DNA from: Rouxiella chamberiensis
Lineage (GTDB): Bacteria > Pseudomonadota > Gammaproteobacteria > Enterobacterales > Enterobacteriaceae
DNA length: 64,000 nt
Direction: 5' to 3'
Assembly: GCF_026967475.1 (NCBI RefSeq)
Contig: NZ_CP114058.1
Span: 1,426,001-1,490,000, forward strand
Numbering within the stretch: position 1 is the first letter of the stretch; the number at the start of each line of letters is the position of its first letter. The position numbers were made by a program, and so were the translations under genes. A model generated the notes under the pieces. The model did not search any database and was not told the origin of the DNA. It worked only from the letters and a program-made list of their open reading frames with translations. Shown here one piece after another: positions 1 to 9,983 of the stretch.

Positions 1-2
1 AC

Positions 3-110
3 AGCAACAAAAAGCGCTGGCGGTGCCCAATTAACGGCACTGTTCCTCATCCAGAATTGCACACCTTTATTGTGCAGCAATCGCTAGATAATCAATGCGT
101 TGAACCTTAA
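3..110 (+). CDS. C-terminal end of an unidentified gene (cut by window start)
   Basis: An open frame enters from the left edge and runs 35 codons to a TAA at 108-110. It stops only 3 bases before a strong terminator hairpin, which is where a real gene would be expected to end. The visible tail includes the motif NGTVPHPELHTFIVQQ. I do not recognise the family. A competing frame from base 2 stops at 34 and would leave 80 bases before the terminator, so it is less likely. The gene is convergent with add. Confidence 0.4.
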   Translation, partial: SNKKRWRCPINGTVPHPELHTFIVQQSLDNQCVEP

Positions 111-113
111 AAG

Positions 114-137
114 AAAGGCCGCTATCAGGCGGCCTTT
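114..137. terminator. Bidirectional rho-independent terminator between the edge gene and add
   Basis: A perfect 9-bp stem (AAAGGCCGC with GCGGCCTTT) has a 6-base TATCAG loop, a T-run on the right and A-rich sequence on the left. It can end transcripts from both convergent genes. Confidence 0.85.
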
Positions 138-156
138 TTGTTTTTCAGTGGTGCAA

Positions 157-1155
157 TTAACCCTGTACCTTAACGCGGATACGTTGTTTGTCGGCTTCGC
201 TGAGGAAGGCCATATTAAGACCGTTCTCCTGCGCCTGACGAATTTCGGCGGGTGTGAGTCCTGCTGCCGGCGCGGCAACCTGATATTCATGACCAATCTC
301 GATACCTTGCACGGCAGGGTCGTCGGTATTGATGGAAGCCAGAATGCCGTGGCGCAGGAACGTCGCCAGCGGGTGTTTTTCCAGGGAAGAAACGGTGCTG
401 GTTTGAATATTCGACGTCAGGCAAGACTCGATACCAATCTGATGCTTGGCGAGGAAATCCATCAGCTCCGGATCTTCTGCGGCCTTGACGCCGTGCCCGA
501 TACGCACAGCGCCCAGCTCGCGAATGGCCTGCCAGATGCTTTCAGGGCCAGCGGCTTCACCCGCATGCACCGTTATCTGCCAGCCGGCATCGCGGCCACG
601 ATTAAAGTGATCCAGGAACAGACTGCCCGGGAAACCCAGTTCATCACCGGCCAAATCCAGCGCAGTGATGCCGTCTTTGTGCGCCAGTAATCCTTCGAGT
701 TCCTGAACGCAGGCATCTTCACCAAAGGTGCGGCTGAGAATGCCAATCAGATTGACGTCGATGTCGTGATCGCGACAACCGCGACGCACGCCGTCAATGA
801 CGGCCTCGACCACGCCGTCGATCGGCAGCTTATGGTTCATCGCCATATAATAAGGGGAAAAACGCAGCTCGGCGTAATGCAGACCGGCTCGCGCCGCATC
901 GGCGACGTTTTCCTGCGCGACGCGATGACAGGCATCGAGCGAACCCAGAACGGCAACGCCCCAATCCAGTTTTTGCAGGAAACTGACCAGATCCGGCTCG
1001 GTCTTGGTGACCTGAACATGCGGACGCAGCGTTTCCAAATCGTTGGCAGGCAAGGCAAGATTGAATTGACGACCCAGATCGAGGATGGTTTGGGCACGAA
1101 TGTTACCATCAAGGTGGCGGTGAATATCAGTAAGCGGAAGTCGAGAATCAATCAT
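157..1155 (-). CDS. add: Adenosine deaminase
   Basis: Cytosolic zinc enzyme of purine salvage that hydrolyses adenosine and deoxyadenosine to inosine and deoxyinosine. The 332-residue product matches the E. coli Add length of 333. Visible motifs are HRHLDGN near residue 12 (the His-x-His metal ligands), HAGEAAGP near residue 197 (third metal His) and SINTDDP near the C-terminus (metal and catalytic Asp pair). An upstream GTG at 1164 would add three residues, but the ATG at 1155 gives the family N-terminus [14 protein letters not shown]. The gene stands alone and converges on the edge gene. In E. coli it also lies near the terminus. Confidence 0.97.
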   Translation of the reverse strand: MIDSRLPLTDIHRHLDGNIRAQTILDLGRQFNLALPANDLETLRPHVQVTKTEPDLVSFLQKLDWGVAVLGSLDACHRVAQENVADAARAGLHYAELRFSPYYMAMNHKLPIDGVVEAVIDGVRRGCRDHDIDVNLIGILSRTFGEDACVQELEGLLAHKDGITALDLAGDELGFPGSLFLDHFNRGRDAGWQITVHAGEAAGPESIWQAIRELGAVRIGHGVKAAEDPELMDFLAKHQIGIESCLTSNIQTSTVSSLEKHPLATFLRHGILASINTDDPAVQGIEIGHEYQVAAPAAGLTPAEIRQAQENGLNMAFLSEADKQRIRVKVQG

Positions 1156-1288
1156 TGGCAGCACCCATTTTTATCGTCAATAAAGTGCAAAGTATTATAG
1201 CGTTTTTAACGTTAGGTAACACGCCGTTCCGAATTAAGCGCTGTTTAAATAGACCATTCGGCCAGACTCGCAGTTTTATCATTCGCTT

Positions 1289-1567
1289 TTACCCGTTGCC
1301 GAAACAATTTCGCACCGTTTTCAGCGCAGAAAAGAGTGACTGACAACGTTCCGGCGCATTGAGGTCATCCTGCGGGATTGGAAGCAAGGTTTCGTTAACT
1401 TCCCGATGAAGAGACGAATTCAGCATGTTAGCGCTGTTTTCGACAGGGGACAGCGCGGACAGGCCATAAACCCAGGCATAAGTCGCGGTCGGGAGAGTGT
1501 CGACAGTCGTGCAATAGGGGTTCTGGCTGCGTGGTTGGTGAATCACGGCAGGCGGGACAGTGAGCAT
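1289..1567 (-). CDS. Hypothetical protein, 92 residues
   Basis: I do not recognise this protein. The ATG at 1567 follows an AGGGA ribosome-binding sequence at good spacing on the minus strand, and the frame fills the gap between ydgA and add in the same direction as both. No signal peptide, membrane segment or known motif is obvious. The sequence is rich in Ser, Asn and Leu and ends NCFGNG. It could be a lineage-specific small cytosolic protein or a chance frame. Confidence 0.4.
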   Translation of the reverse strand: MLTVPPAVIHQPRSQNPYCTTVDTLPTATYAWVYGLSALSPVENSANMLNSSLHREVNETLLPIPQDDLNAPERCQSLFSALKTVRNCFGNG

Positions 1568-1735
1568 AGGCGTTTCCCTGTAAATTCAGACGGGTTGATG
1601 ATAAACCTCTGGCGCAGGGTAAAGGACGGCGGGGAAAACCAATATCAATAATCAATCTTTTGCAGAAAATGTACGCGGGAGTTTGAAGGGAGTAAGGGGC
1701 GCAAAGCCGAAACATTGCGCCCGTAAAGATTACCG

Positions 1736-3307
1736 TTACTGTGCTGGCTGTGCCGGTACTGCGGGAACCGCAGGGACAACCGGCGCGCCCGGGATTGCAG
1801 GCTGCGCAGGGGCAGAAGGTTCATTCTGCGCCGGGATTTGTGGTCCGCCCAGCATACCGAACAGACCGGCAAACTCCTGCAGACTCATTTTCTGGCCATT
1901 CAAATCAATTTGATTGCCCGAGAAGTGGAAAGTGCTGGTGATTGCGTTGTCTTTCAGCGTGGTTATCTTGAACATCTGACCCATCGCGGCTAGACCCTGC
2001 ACCTGCTGTTTCGCCAGTTTCTCGGCATCGTCACCGGTGTAGCCTTCAACCTGCGCAATTTGCGTGGTCATCTGGGTCGCCATATCCAGAGGAATGGTCA
2101 ACTTGGCGTCAACGTTGTTCACCAGTTGTGAAATCAGCTGATCCTGACTCTGGGCAGCCGAACCGGCCGCGGCGGGGTCTTTCATGTCCAGTTTGAGGGT
2201 AAAGGTGCTTTCCCCCTTGCTGTTTTTCCAGCTAAGCGGATCGATGGTGATGCTTGGATTACCTTTCAGCAGGATAGGCAATTTGGACAATAGCAGGGCG
2301 GTCGCCTGCTGGCGATAAACGTCGGGTCCCAGGGCCTGCGCCTGCTGCATCAACGCCATTCCTTGCTGGTTGTAGCTGTCGGAGAAGGTCTTGACCGACT
2401 GCTCGTCCAGTTTATCGAGTTTGATGCTCAACTTGCCCGAACCAAAATCAGCTCCCTGAATCTTCAGCGAGTCGAGGGAGTAATCAATCTGACCTTTGAG
2501 ATTCTGCTGGTCTTCGTCGAAATTGGTGTTCATCTTGAGACCGGCCAACTGCGCTGCATCTTTGCCATCGATGTTCACGCCGATGTTGTCGACGTTCAGA
2601 TTACCTTTGCCCAGCGAAATATCGAATTTGCCTTTGTGGGTATCGGTATCGAGCGAAACGCCGCTCAGGGTCACTTTTTCAAGCTGGCCCCACTGGTTAG
2701 GCGACGTAAAGGCGAGGCTACCGGTCTTGGCATCCATCTCGACTTTCTGCATATCTTTGGCGACATCAAGATTGATGGTGCCGCCCGCAAACTCGAGCTT
2801 GCTGGTGTTTTTCTGATAGTTGACCGGCAACAGGTCGATAACCGACGCCGTATCGCCGCCGTAACCAATGCGCGTATCGGCATTGACCGGAGATTTACCT
2901 TGTGTCAGATCAAACAGACCTTTCACCGTAGCCGTGTTTTGCAGTTCTGAATGAACCGACGCCATGCTCGGGATCAGGTTGAATTTTTTAAGCTGTGCAG
3001 CGGGGAAAGGGCCATGATCGATGGTTTCGATAAACGCCACTTCATCACCCGATTGCAGCGCACCGTTGGGCGTGGTGCCGTCAGGCTGTACCACAAAGCG
3101 CGCGCGGCTGCTGAAAATACCGCGATGATAATCCTGATAAACCAGCGTGACCCCAGACTGCGGATAATGTGTTTTCAGCTGCGTATTGGCATCGGCAACG
3201 ATATCACCCATATGTTGCTCGAGCATTTTTCCTGTATACCAGGAAGCGCCGGTCCAGGCTGCGCCAAGTACAACTATGACGCTTACAGCGACTAACGATT
3301 TTTTCAT
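1736..3307 (-). CDS. ydgA: YdgA family protein (DUF945)
   Basis: Envelope protein of unknown biochemical role. The N-terminus MKKSLVAVSVIVVLGAAWTG is a signal or anchor segment almost identical to that of E. coli YdgA. The body keeps family blocks such as YHRGIFSSR, DHGPFPAAQLKKFNLIPSMAS and LDAKLTIPLDMATQ-like stretches. Length is 523 residues against 502 in E. coli. The extra length is a low-complexity tail rich in Pro, Ala and Val at the C-terminus. The frame extends upstream to 3385, but the ATG at 3307 matches the family start. It sits just downstream of manA in the same orientation, as in E. coli. Confidence 0.93.
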   Translation of the reverse strand: MKKSLVAVSVIVVLGAAWTGASWYTGKMLEQHMGDIVADANTQLKTHYPQSGVTLVYQDYHRGIFSSRARFVVQPDGTTPNGALQSGDEVAFIETIDHGPFPAAQLKKFNLIPSMASVHSELQNTATVKGLFDLTQGKSPVNADTRIGYGGDTASVIDLLPVNYQKNTSKLEFAGGTINLDVAKDMQKVEMDAKTGSLAFTSPNQWGQLEKVTLSGVSLDTDTHKGKFDISLGKGNLNVDNIGVNIDGKDAAQLAGLKMNTNFDEDQQNLKGQIDYSLDSLKIQGADFGSGKLSIKLDKLDEQSVKTFSDSYNQQGMALMQQAQALGPDVYRQQATALLLSKLPILLKGNPSITIDPLSWKNSKGESTFTLKLDMKDPAAAGSAAQSQDQLISQLVNNVDAKLTIPLDMATQMTTQIAQVEGYTGDDAEKLAKQQVQGLAAMGQMFKITTLKDNAITSTFHFSGNQIDLNGQKMSLQEFAGLFGMLGGPQIPAQNEPSAPAQPAIPGAPVVPAVPAVPAQPAQ

Positions 3308-3483
3308 AGTTCTGTTCATCCTTTTAAATACGTTCTGAAAACCTTCATTAAAACAATCTGAAGACAGTGGTATCAAGCGTAACAAACTTCGTGACGTGCT
3401 GCTTTCAATGAGGCAAAAAAGCCGCCAATTGGCTAATAATTAGGAATATTAACCGATTGGCGTAAAAAACTTTGCAGTAAGTT

Positions 3484-4662
3484 TTAAGAAAGCTGGTTAA
3501 AGACGCGGGCAATACGCCCGTTACCGCTCGCCTTCACCGACTTGTCCGACGCAGGAATAAAGCAGGATTCACCCGGATGCAGCACAATTTGCTGCTGGTT
3601 GTTGTCCAGAATCGTCTGGCCTTCCATGCAAAATACGATGGCGGCGCTGTCTTGTGTCAGCGTTTGCGGCAGGGCGGAAAGGTCGTGCAGCGCAAAGGCA
3701 AAATCTTCCACGGGAATCGGAAACACCAGGGCATTATCCTGTTTTTCAGGCGAGGTAAGCAGCGTCTCGGCAGGCTTGGATTCGAACTTGAGATTGGCGA
3801 CAAGCTCCGGAATATCGATGTATTTCGGCGTCAGTCCAGCGCGCAGCACGTTATCGGAATTCGCCATCACTTCAAGCGCAACCCCTTTGAGGTAAGCATG
3901 CGGCGTTTCGGCATAGAGGAACATGGCTTCGCCGGGCTGCAGTTTGACCACGTTCAGCAACAGTGGAGAGAAGAGGCCGCTATCCTCAGGATAGAATTGG
4001 GCAATGCTGCGAATGGTGTCCCACGGCTCGCCGCTGCGGGAATGCAGTGCATTTTTCAGAATATCGAGTGCCAGCGATTTCTCTTCACCGCTCATGACCA
4101 GAAGCGCGGTAAACAGTGTTTTCAGATGCGCCATGTCCGGGTTGAGCAGGAAACGGGCAATATCGGGATGCGCGCCGGAAACAGGCTGCAATAACGAGGC
4201 AATTTCACCCGGTTCACGGAAACCGTTGATGGCCGAAAAAGGTGTCAGTGCGAACACCAGTTCAGGTTTATGGTTGGCATCTTTATAGTTGCGTTCGGCG
4301 GCATCCAGGGGAATATTGGCCTGATTCTCTTTCTCGAAACCGATGACGGCATTGCTTTTGCTGGGATGTACCTGAATCGACAAAGGCTGGTCGGCGCAGA
4401 GCACCTTGAACAGAAACGGCAGTTCGCCAAAGCGTGTAGCCACCTTTTCACCCAGATTCGCGACAAGATCCTGATCAATCACTTCGCGCAGCGAACGGGT
4501 CTGGCCGTTGGCGTCTTCAACGGTCGAACTACTTTTGGGATGGGCGCCCATCCACAGTTCAGCGACCGGAATTCCCTGCGGATTGCTGATACCGTAAAGG
4601 CGGGAAAGCGCATCGATGCTTCCCCACGCGTAATTTTGAACACTGTTATGCATCTTTTGCAT
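3484..4662 (-). CDS. manA: Mannose-6-phosphate isomerase, class I
   Basis: Zinc enzyme that interconverts mannose 6-phosphate and fructose 6-phosphate, linking mannose use and GDP-mannose synthesis to glycolysis. The 392-residue product is colinear with E. coli ManA (391). Visible blocks are NSVQNYAWGS at the N-terminus, QPLSIQVHPSK near residue 95 (zinc ligands Gln and His), NHKPELVFALTPF, and ETPHAYLKG near residue 255 (zinc His). The ATG at 4662 is preceded by GGATAG on the minus strand; the longer frame to 4698 lacks family support. Divergent from fumC. Confidence 0.97.
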   Translation of the reverse strand: MQKMHNSVQNYAWGSIDALSRLYGISNPQGIPVAELWMGAHPKSSSTVEDANGQTRSLREVIDQDLVANLGEKVATRFGELPFLFKVLCADQPLSIQVHPSKSNAVIGFEKENQANIPLDAAERNYKDANHKPELVFALTPFSAINGFREPGEIASLLQPVSGAHPDIARFLLNPDMAHLKTLFTALLVMSGEEKSLALDILKNALHSRSGEPWDTIRSIAQFYPEDSGLFSPLLLNVVKLQPGEAMFLYAETPHAYLKGVALEVMANSDNVLRAGLTPKYIDIPELVANLKFESKPAETLLTSPEKQDNALVFPIPVEDFAFALHDLSALPQTLTQDSAAIVFCMEGQTILDNNQQQIVLHPGESCFIPASDKSVKASGNGRIARVFNQLS

Positions 4663-4904
4663 TAATTCTATCCGTTGTGGCAGTGAAATTGCTGACAAGT
4701 TAGCGGTGATAAGTAAACAATGACTGAACGCTCCATAGCAACTGATAATGTATAAAAAGTGCGGTCATCGGCAAATCACATAATTCCCAAAGCATGTCAT
4801 TAACCTTATGTATATAATTGCCTATCCGTCGGCTAAGCCTTGGGAGCGTCGTCGGTACCCTGCAATTTATAATTTTATTGATGAAACCGCGTAAGGAGAC
4901 AGTA

Positions 4905-6302
4905 ATGGCAGCTCATCGCATTGAAAAAGACTCAATGGGACCGATCGAAGTCCCGGCCGATAAACTATGGGGAGCACAGACACAGCGTTCACTAGAGCAT
5001 TTCCGTATCTCTTCGGAAAAGATGCCCACCGCGCTTATTCATGCTCTTGCCCAGACCAAACGCGCCGCTGCAAGCGTAAACATGGATCTTGGCCTGCTTC
5101 CGGCCGATCGCGGTAATGCAATTATCGCCGCCGCCGACGAAGTTCTCGCCGACAAGCACACATCCGAATTCCCGCTCTCTATCTGGCAGACCGGTTCCGG
5201 TACCCAGACCAACATGAACATGAACGAGGTTCTGGCCAACCGCGGCAGTGAAATCCTCGGCGGTGAACGTGGCGAAAGCCGTTTGATTCACCCAAATGAT
5301 GACGTTAACAAGAGCCAGAGTTCGAACGACGTTTTCCCGACCGCCATGCATGTGGCCGCCGTTGTCTCCGTTCGCGAGCAACTGATCCCGGAACTGAAAG
5401 CCCTGCACAAGACCTTGTCCGACAAAGCCGAAGCGTTCAAGGACATCGTTAAAATCGGCCGTACACATTTACAGGACGCCACGCCGCTGACGCTGGGTCA
5501 GGAAATCTCCGGCTGGGCCGCGATGCTGGCACACAACCTGGTTCATATTGAAGCCAGCCTGCCACACATTGCCGAACTGGCGCTGGGCGGCACCGCCGTC
5601 GGAACCGGTTTGAACACCCATCCAGAATATGCCGAGCGCGTAGCCAAAGAGATTGCAAGCCTGACCGGTTTGCCTTTCGTGACGTCCCCCAACAAGTTTG
5701 AAGCGCTGGCAACCTGTGACGCGCTGGTACATGGTCACGGTTCTCTGAAAGGTCTGGCGGCGTCGTTGATGAAAATCGCCAACGATGTGCGCTGGTTGTC
5801 TTCCGGCCCACGTAGCGGCATCGGCGAGATTTCCATTCCTGAAAACGAACCGGGCAGCTCCATTATGCCTGGCAAGGTTAACCCGACGCAGTGCGAAGCC
5901 ATGACCATGCTGTGCGCGCAGGTGCTGGGTAACGACGTCGCAGTGAATATTGGCGGCGCTTCCGGTAACTTCGAGCTGAACGTGTTCCGCCCGATGGTTA
6001 TCCATAACTATCTGCAATCTATTCGCCTGCTGGCCGACGGCATGCGTGGATTCAACGAGCATTGCGCTATCGGCATCGAGCCGAACCGCGATCGTATCAC
6101 GCAGCTGCTGAACGAATCCTTGATGCTGGTCACCGCACTGAACACGCACATTGGCTACGACAAAGCCGCAGAAATCGCCAAGAAAGCGCATAAAGAGGGG
6201 CTGACTTTGAAAGCTTCTGCGCTGAAACTCGGCTATCTGACCGAAGAACAGTTCAATGAGTGGGTACGTCCGGAAGACATGGTTGGCAGCATGAAAAAGT
6301 AA
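4905..6302 (+). CDS. fumC: Class II fumarate hydratase (iron-independent fumarase C)
   Basis: TCA-cycle enzyme that interconverts fumarate and L-malate. It lacks the oxygen-sensitive Fe-S cluster of class I fumarases. The 465-residue protein aligns along its whole length with E. coli FumC (467). Visible motifs are [43 protein letters not shown] (catalytic His) and the superfamily signature [13 protein letters not shown]. The ATG at 4905 follows AAGGAGA at ideal spacing; the frame extends upstream to 4818 without family support. About 200 bases separate it from divergent manA. It is convergent with tus, as in E. coli. In E. coli fumC is SoxRS-controlled; I did not identify a soxbox here. Confidence 0.98.
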   Translation: MAAHRIEKDSMGPIEVPADKLWGAQTQRSLEHFRISSEKMPTALIHALAQTKRAAASVNMDLGLLPADRGNAIIAAADEVLADKHTSEFPLSIWQTGSGTQTNMNMNEVLANRGSEILGGERGESRLIHPNDDVNKSQSSNDVFPTAMHVAAVVSVREQLIPELKALHKTLSDKAEAFKDIVKIGRTHLQDATPLTLGQEISGWAAMLAHNLVHIEASLPHIAELALGGTAVGTGLNTHPEYAERVAKEIASLTGLPFVTSPNKFEALATCDALVHGHGSLKGLAASLMKIANDVRWLSSGPRSGIGEISIPENEPGSSIMPGKVNPTQCEAMTMLCAQVLGNDVAVNIGGASGNFELNVFRPMVIHNYLQSIRLLADGMRGFNEHCAIGIEPNRDRITQLLNESLMLVTALNTHIGYDKAAEIAKKAHKEGLTLKASALKLGYLTEEQFNEWVRPEDMVGSMKK

Positions 6303-6324
6303 AACGTTGCTGAAGACGTCTTCG

Positions 6325-6348
6325 AGCTCTGTCCTTTTGGGCAGAGCT
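6325..6348. terminator. Rho-independent terminator between fumC and tus
   Basis: AGCTCTGTCC pairs with GGGCAGAGCT (one G-T pair) around a TTTT loop and is followed by a T-run. It ends fumC and may also serve the convergent tus transcript. Confidence 0.85.
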
Positions 6349-6359
6349 TTTTTATTGGC

Positions 6360-7296
6360 TTACACGGGCTGGTCTGTGTAGAGATGCAAACGTTTAATGA
6401 GTAAATTCAAGGGTTGCGAGTCGGGCTTGTATTTGTGTTTGACCGCGGCGGCATCGTAATTCAGTAGTTCACCCATTTTCGGAATTTGCAGGGCGGGTTC
6501 ACGCGGGCACAGCACGATAAACGGCGAAGGGCAGGGATGTTGCACCTGTTTCTGACTGTTTTGATACCAGACGCGGGCAATGGGCTGAACCTTCACGGGA
6601 CGTTTTATTTTCAGGATGGCGTGCTCAGGCAGTCTTTTCACATCCATGATCTCCCGGGTCACATTCTGTTGCCACTGCTCCCGTGTGTATGGCGGCACGG
6701 CGCGACCGGCATTCAAACTTTTCTCCAGCTTTTGCAGCAATTCGTCGCGACTGAGATTTTTGATGATGTGCTTGTTTGCCCAGCCAAATCTTACCGAGTC
6801 CGGCTCCAGCAGGGTATTGATGAGAACGGTAGGCGTTCAAGGTTATCAATCCACGCAACTGGCTGTGCACAAACTCGAAACGCTGCTCGGGAGCCAGTCC
6901 CGATTCGACGGTCACAATATTTTCCAGCTCCGCCTTCAGGGTATTCACTTCTTGCACCAACAACTGTGCGGCCTGCAATTCCGATTTATCTACGGCATAA
7001 CACAGCGCGCCCGGCAGCCGCACCGCCGATTTACTGCTGATGTTTTCACGATTGTGATGGATAAACAGTTTCTGGAAATGCTGCATGGCCAGCTGGTGGG
7101 CTTCTTCCCCAAGATGCGGCGTCACTTCAATAAGAGAAGCGGGGTCCTGTTCAGCACCTTTCTTGATCTCGGGCAACGAGAAAACACGGCCTTGCACCAA
7201 CTCCAATTGGTTGAGAAATCGCGTCAAGTCGGCGGTCGAAAGTTCCAAATCCCTGAAGCATTCATTCATTCGTAATTTAAGGTCGTAGCCAGTCAT
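6360..7296 (-). pseudogene. tus: DNA replication terminus site-binding protein Tus (frameshifted)
   Basis: Tus binds Ter sites and blocks replication forks arriving from one side. The N-terminal part (about 160 residues) runs from ATG 7296 through the blocks RVFSLPEIKK, SSKSAVRLPGALCY, IVTVESGLAPEQRFE and LNAYR. It then breaks at about 6823-6826. The second part continues in another frame with [47 protein letters not shown] and the YKP..QPLNLLI end. Removing one T after the LNAYR codons restores a 311-residue protein, against 309 in E. coli. Translation as written would be truncated and inactive. A Ter site lies 14 bases upstream of the ATG, as in E. coli, where Tus represses its own gene. 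Either a sequencing error or a truly dead tus. Confidence 0.9.
6529..6536 (+). other. KOPS (FtsK-orienting) motif GGGCAGGG
   Basis: Exact match to the FtsK loading motif GGGNAGGG, on the + strand and pointing right, toward dif. The octamer is short, so chance occurrence is possible. It is listed because its direction fits the dif position. Confidence 0.4.
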
Positions 7297-7309
7297 CCAT
7301 TCACCCCAC

Positions 7310-7332
7310 TTATTAGTTACAACATACATTTT
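7310..7332 (-). promoter_or_regulatory. Ter site (Tus-binding replication arrest site) in the tus promoter
   Basis: Read on the minus strand the site holds G at position 6 and the core TATGTTGTAACTAA, matching E. coli TerB across the conserved positions. It lies just upstream of tus in the same orientation as TerB relative to E. coli tus. By the known polarity (the G6 end is non-permissive), it should stop forks moving leftward in the window and let rightward forks pass. It probably also serves as the autorepression operator of tus. Confidence 0.92.
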
Positions 7333-7447
7333 ACCTCATAAAATGAAACCGCGCACACATCACCTTCACAATAAAACGCGTCTAGCAGGCAAAAACTTTC
7401 TGAATCACGTCTGTGAGAGGCCGAAAATTGGTGCGTAAAGCACAAAA

Positions 7448-7471
7448 AAGGCGAGCACATGGGCTCGCCTT
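7448..7471 (-). terminator. Rho-independent terminator of ynfM
   Basis: AAGGCGAGC pairs with GCTCGCCTT (9 bp), and the A-run at 7444-7449 becomes a U-run in the leftward transcript. It is about 20 bases beyond the ynfM stop. Confidence 0.85.
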
Positions 7472-7489
7472 GCTTGATAGAGGTAAGGT

Positions 7490-8791
7490 TTAGGCAGGGC
7501 GGATTTTTGATTCCGGCAGATGCATAAGACGGTAGCCAATCGCAATCGCGATAACCAGCATGGTGCAGATATAGCCCGTGATACCGGCCCAGCCGAAGTT
7601 GTGCCAGAAGACGCCGCCCAATGTCCCGGCGACGCTGGAGCCTGCATAATAGCAGAACAGATAAAGAGAAGACGCCTGACCTTTGGCACGGCGTGCGCGT
7701 TTGCCAATCCAGCCGCTGGCGACGGAATGCGCCGCAAAGAAGCCGCCGGTCACCATCGCCATACCGATGAAAATAACCCACACCGGCGACAGGGCGCTAA
7801 GTAGAATACCCGCGAGCATGAGAATCAGCGCGCCAATCAGTACGGGGCCGCGGCCATAAACCGCCGTCAACGCCCCGGCTTTCGGCGAACTGTACGTGCC
7901 CATCAGATAGGCGATGGACAGAATACCGACGATAGCCTGGCTCATATGATAAGGCGAGGCCAGCAGTCGATATCCAATGTAATTGAACATGGTGACAAAG
8001 CTGCCCATCAGCAGGAACCCTTCGGCAAACAGAAGCGGCAGCCCGCTGTCGCGCCAGTGCAGCTTGAAGTTGATAAAGAGTTTACGCGGACGTAACGAGC
8101 TGGCGCGGAAATGCCGTGACGGGGGTAGAATTTTCCAGAACATGCTGGCAGAAATCAGCGCAAAAACGCCGATGATGGCAATCGCGACACGCCAGGAAAC
8201 GAAATCGGTCAAAACGCCCGTGAGGAGTCGTCCGCTCATGCCGCCTATCGAGTTGCCACTGATGTAAAGCCCCATCGAAAACGCGACCACGCTGGGGTGG
8301 ATCTCTTCGCTGAGATAGGTCATGGCAACGGCGGCCACGCCACTTAACGACAGCCCGACCAGAGCCCGCATCACGAGAATGGAGTGCCAGCTGGTCATCA
8401 CGGAACAGATGAGCGTGCAAAGCGCGGCGAGCATCAGCCCGACCACCATGACATTTTTACGTCCCACCGCGTCGGAGATGGGGCCGGTAAACAGAAGACC
8501 AATGGCCATCAACCCGGTAGCGGCAGAAAGCGAAAGGCTGCTGGCGGCCGGTGAAACACCAAAGGCTTGCGACAGCACGGGCATAATCGGCTGCACACAA
8601 TACAGCAGGGCAAAGGTCGCCAGCCCGGCCGAGAACAATGCCAACGTGACACGGATAAACTGTGGCGTGCCTCTTTTGATGAAAATGCCTTTTACCTGCG
8701 GTGCGTTCTGCTGAGGGAGGGTATGCAGTTCGTCATCGTTTACCGAATGGCCTGCCGCAGAATTTGCGGGCTGCCGACGCGTGGAGTTCAC
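7490..8791 (-). CDS. ynfM: YnfM family MFS transporter
   Basis: Inner-membrane permease of the major facilitator superfamily, substrate not established. The 433-residue product is colinear with E. coli YnfM (417): FALLYCVQPIMPVLSQ, LLFTGPISDAVGRKNVM (the loop 2-3 MFS signature), YLSEEIHPSVVAFSMGLY, FNYIGYRL and GQASSLYLFCYYAGSS. About twelve hydrophobic segments are visible. The cytoplasmic N-terminus is longer than in E. coli. The gene is divergent from the LysR-type gene ynfL with a 142-base gap, so YnfL is its likely regulator. Confidence 0.95.
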   Translation of the reverse strand: MNSTRRQPANSAAGHSVNDDELHTLPQQNAPQVKGIFIKRGTPQFIRVTLALFSAGLATFALLYCVQPIMPVLSQAFGVSPAASSLSLSAATGLMAIGLLFTGPISDAVGRKNVMVVGLMLAALCTLICSVMTSWHSILVMRALVGLSLSGVAAVAMTYLSEEIHPSVVAFSMGLYISGNSIGGMSGRLLTGVLTDFVSWRVAIAIIGVFALISASMFWKILPPSRHFRASSLRPRKLFINFKLHWRDSGLPLLFAEGFLLMGSFVTMFNYIGYRLLASPYHMSQAIVGILSIAYLMGTYSSPKAGALTAVYGRGPVLIGALILMLAGILLSALSPVWVIFIGMAMVTGGFFAAHSVASGWIGKRARRAKGQASSLYLFCYYAGSSVAGTLGGVFWHNFGWAGITGYICTMLVIAIAIGYRLMHLPESKIRPA

Positions 8792-8933
8792 GAGAGGTCC
8801 TTAATTAAAATAGGGAAAGAGGGTAATTTCAAGGCGTGTGTCTTGATGTCAAAAATTTTACTCAGGTTTAATTCCGTTTTCTAATATATTAATTACACGA
8901 GTTTGATACATATAAGATATCAATGAGGGTTCC

Positions 8934-9834
8934 GTGAACAACATCGAGTTAAGGCATCTGCGCTATTTTATTGCGGTGGCCGAAGAGTTGCATTTTGGGC
9001 GGGCGGCAGAAAAGCTGAACATCTCCCAGCCGCCACTGAGTCAGCAAATCCAGTCTTTGGAAACCCAGATTGGCGCGGTGCTGCTTTATAGAAATAATCG
9101 CACCGTACGCCTCACACAGGCGGGCGAATTGTTTCTCAAAGAGGCGAAAAAATTGTCGATCGGGTGCAGGACATTTCCGAGCAGGCGGCGCGCGTGCATC
9201 GAGGTGAAGAGGGGACGTTGACAATTGGCTTAACCTCGTCTGCGCCGTTCGTCAAAAAAATCTCCCGCACCTTTCAGCGCTTTCGGCTGGCGCATCCGCA
9301 CGTCAATATCCGCATAGAAGAGATGAACAGTCAGCAACAGATAGAGCCGTTGATCAAAGGGAAGTTTGACTTGGGGGTCATGCGAAACGGCGTGCTGCCG
9401 GATGTCCTGCAACATCATGTGTTGCATACCGGCCCGCTGGTCGCCGTGGTTCCGGCGACCCATCCTCTCACTCAACTACCGGCGGGCGAGCTGACTTTGA
9501 GCCATCTCGCCGATCAGCCGTTTGTATTTTTTCCAAAGACGTCGGTACTTCTCTTTACGACGATATTCTGCAAAGACTGGCCCATGCCGGGATCACGCCG
9601 TTTATCACTCAGGAAGTCGGCGAAGCGCTGACCATCATCGGGCTTATTTCGGCAGGGTTGGGCGTGTCTATTCTGCCTGCCTCCTACAAGCGAATTCAGG
9701 TCGACGGGGTTAAATACCTGTCTTTCAAAGATGAACAGGTCAATACGCAGGTCTGGCTGGTCAGTCATCGACATCGACCTCTGTCTGCACCCGCGCTTGC
9801 CCTGGCAAAAATGCTGATGGAAGAGGAAGAATGA
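8934..9834 (+). pseudogene. ynfL: LysR-type regulator YnfL (two frameshifts)
   Basis: Predicted regulator of the divergent ynfM. The GTG start at 8934 follows GAGGG. The winged-helix part reads [19 protein letters not shown] and [13 protein letters not shown]. The frame is lost in an A6 tract at about 9149-9154 (seven A would continue as EAKKIVDRVQ). It resumes as [14 protein letters not shown] and is lost again near 9541 (one base missing after FVFFPK). It resumes as FITQEVGEALTIIG and ends at TGA 9832-9834. Adding the two bases gives 300 residues against 297 in E. coli. Two single-base losses in an otherwise conserved gene suggest read errors. Confidence 0.88.
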
Positions 9835-9983
9835 GCGTGGTTTGACCGTCACAAGGCCACCAAACCGCCGTAATATGTGCTCCAAATCACATATCGAATC
9901 AAATAGTTGAGGATATCTGACAAAAAGCTGCCTATAACCTTTAATATTTATTTCGAAGCGCGAAAAATAACGAGGCAAGTTGA

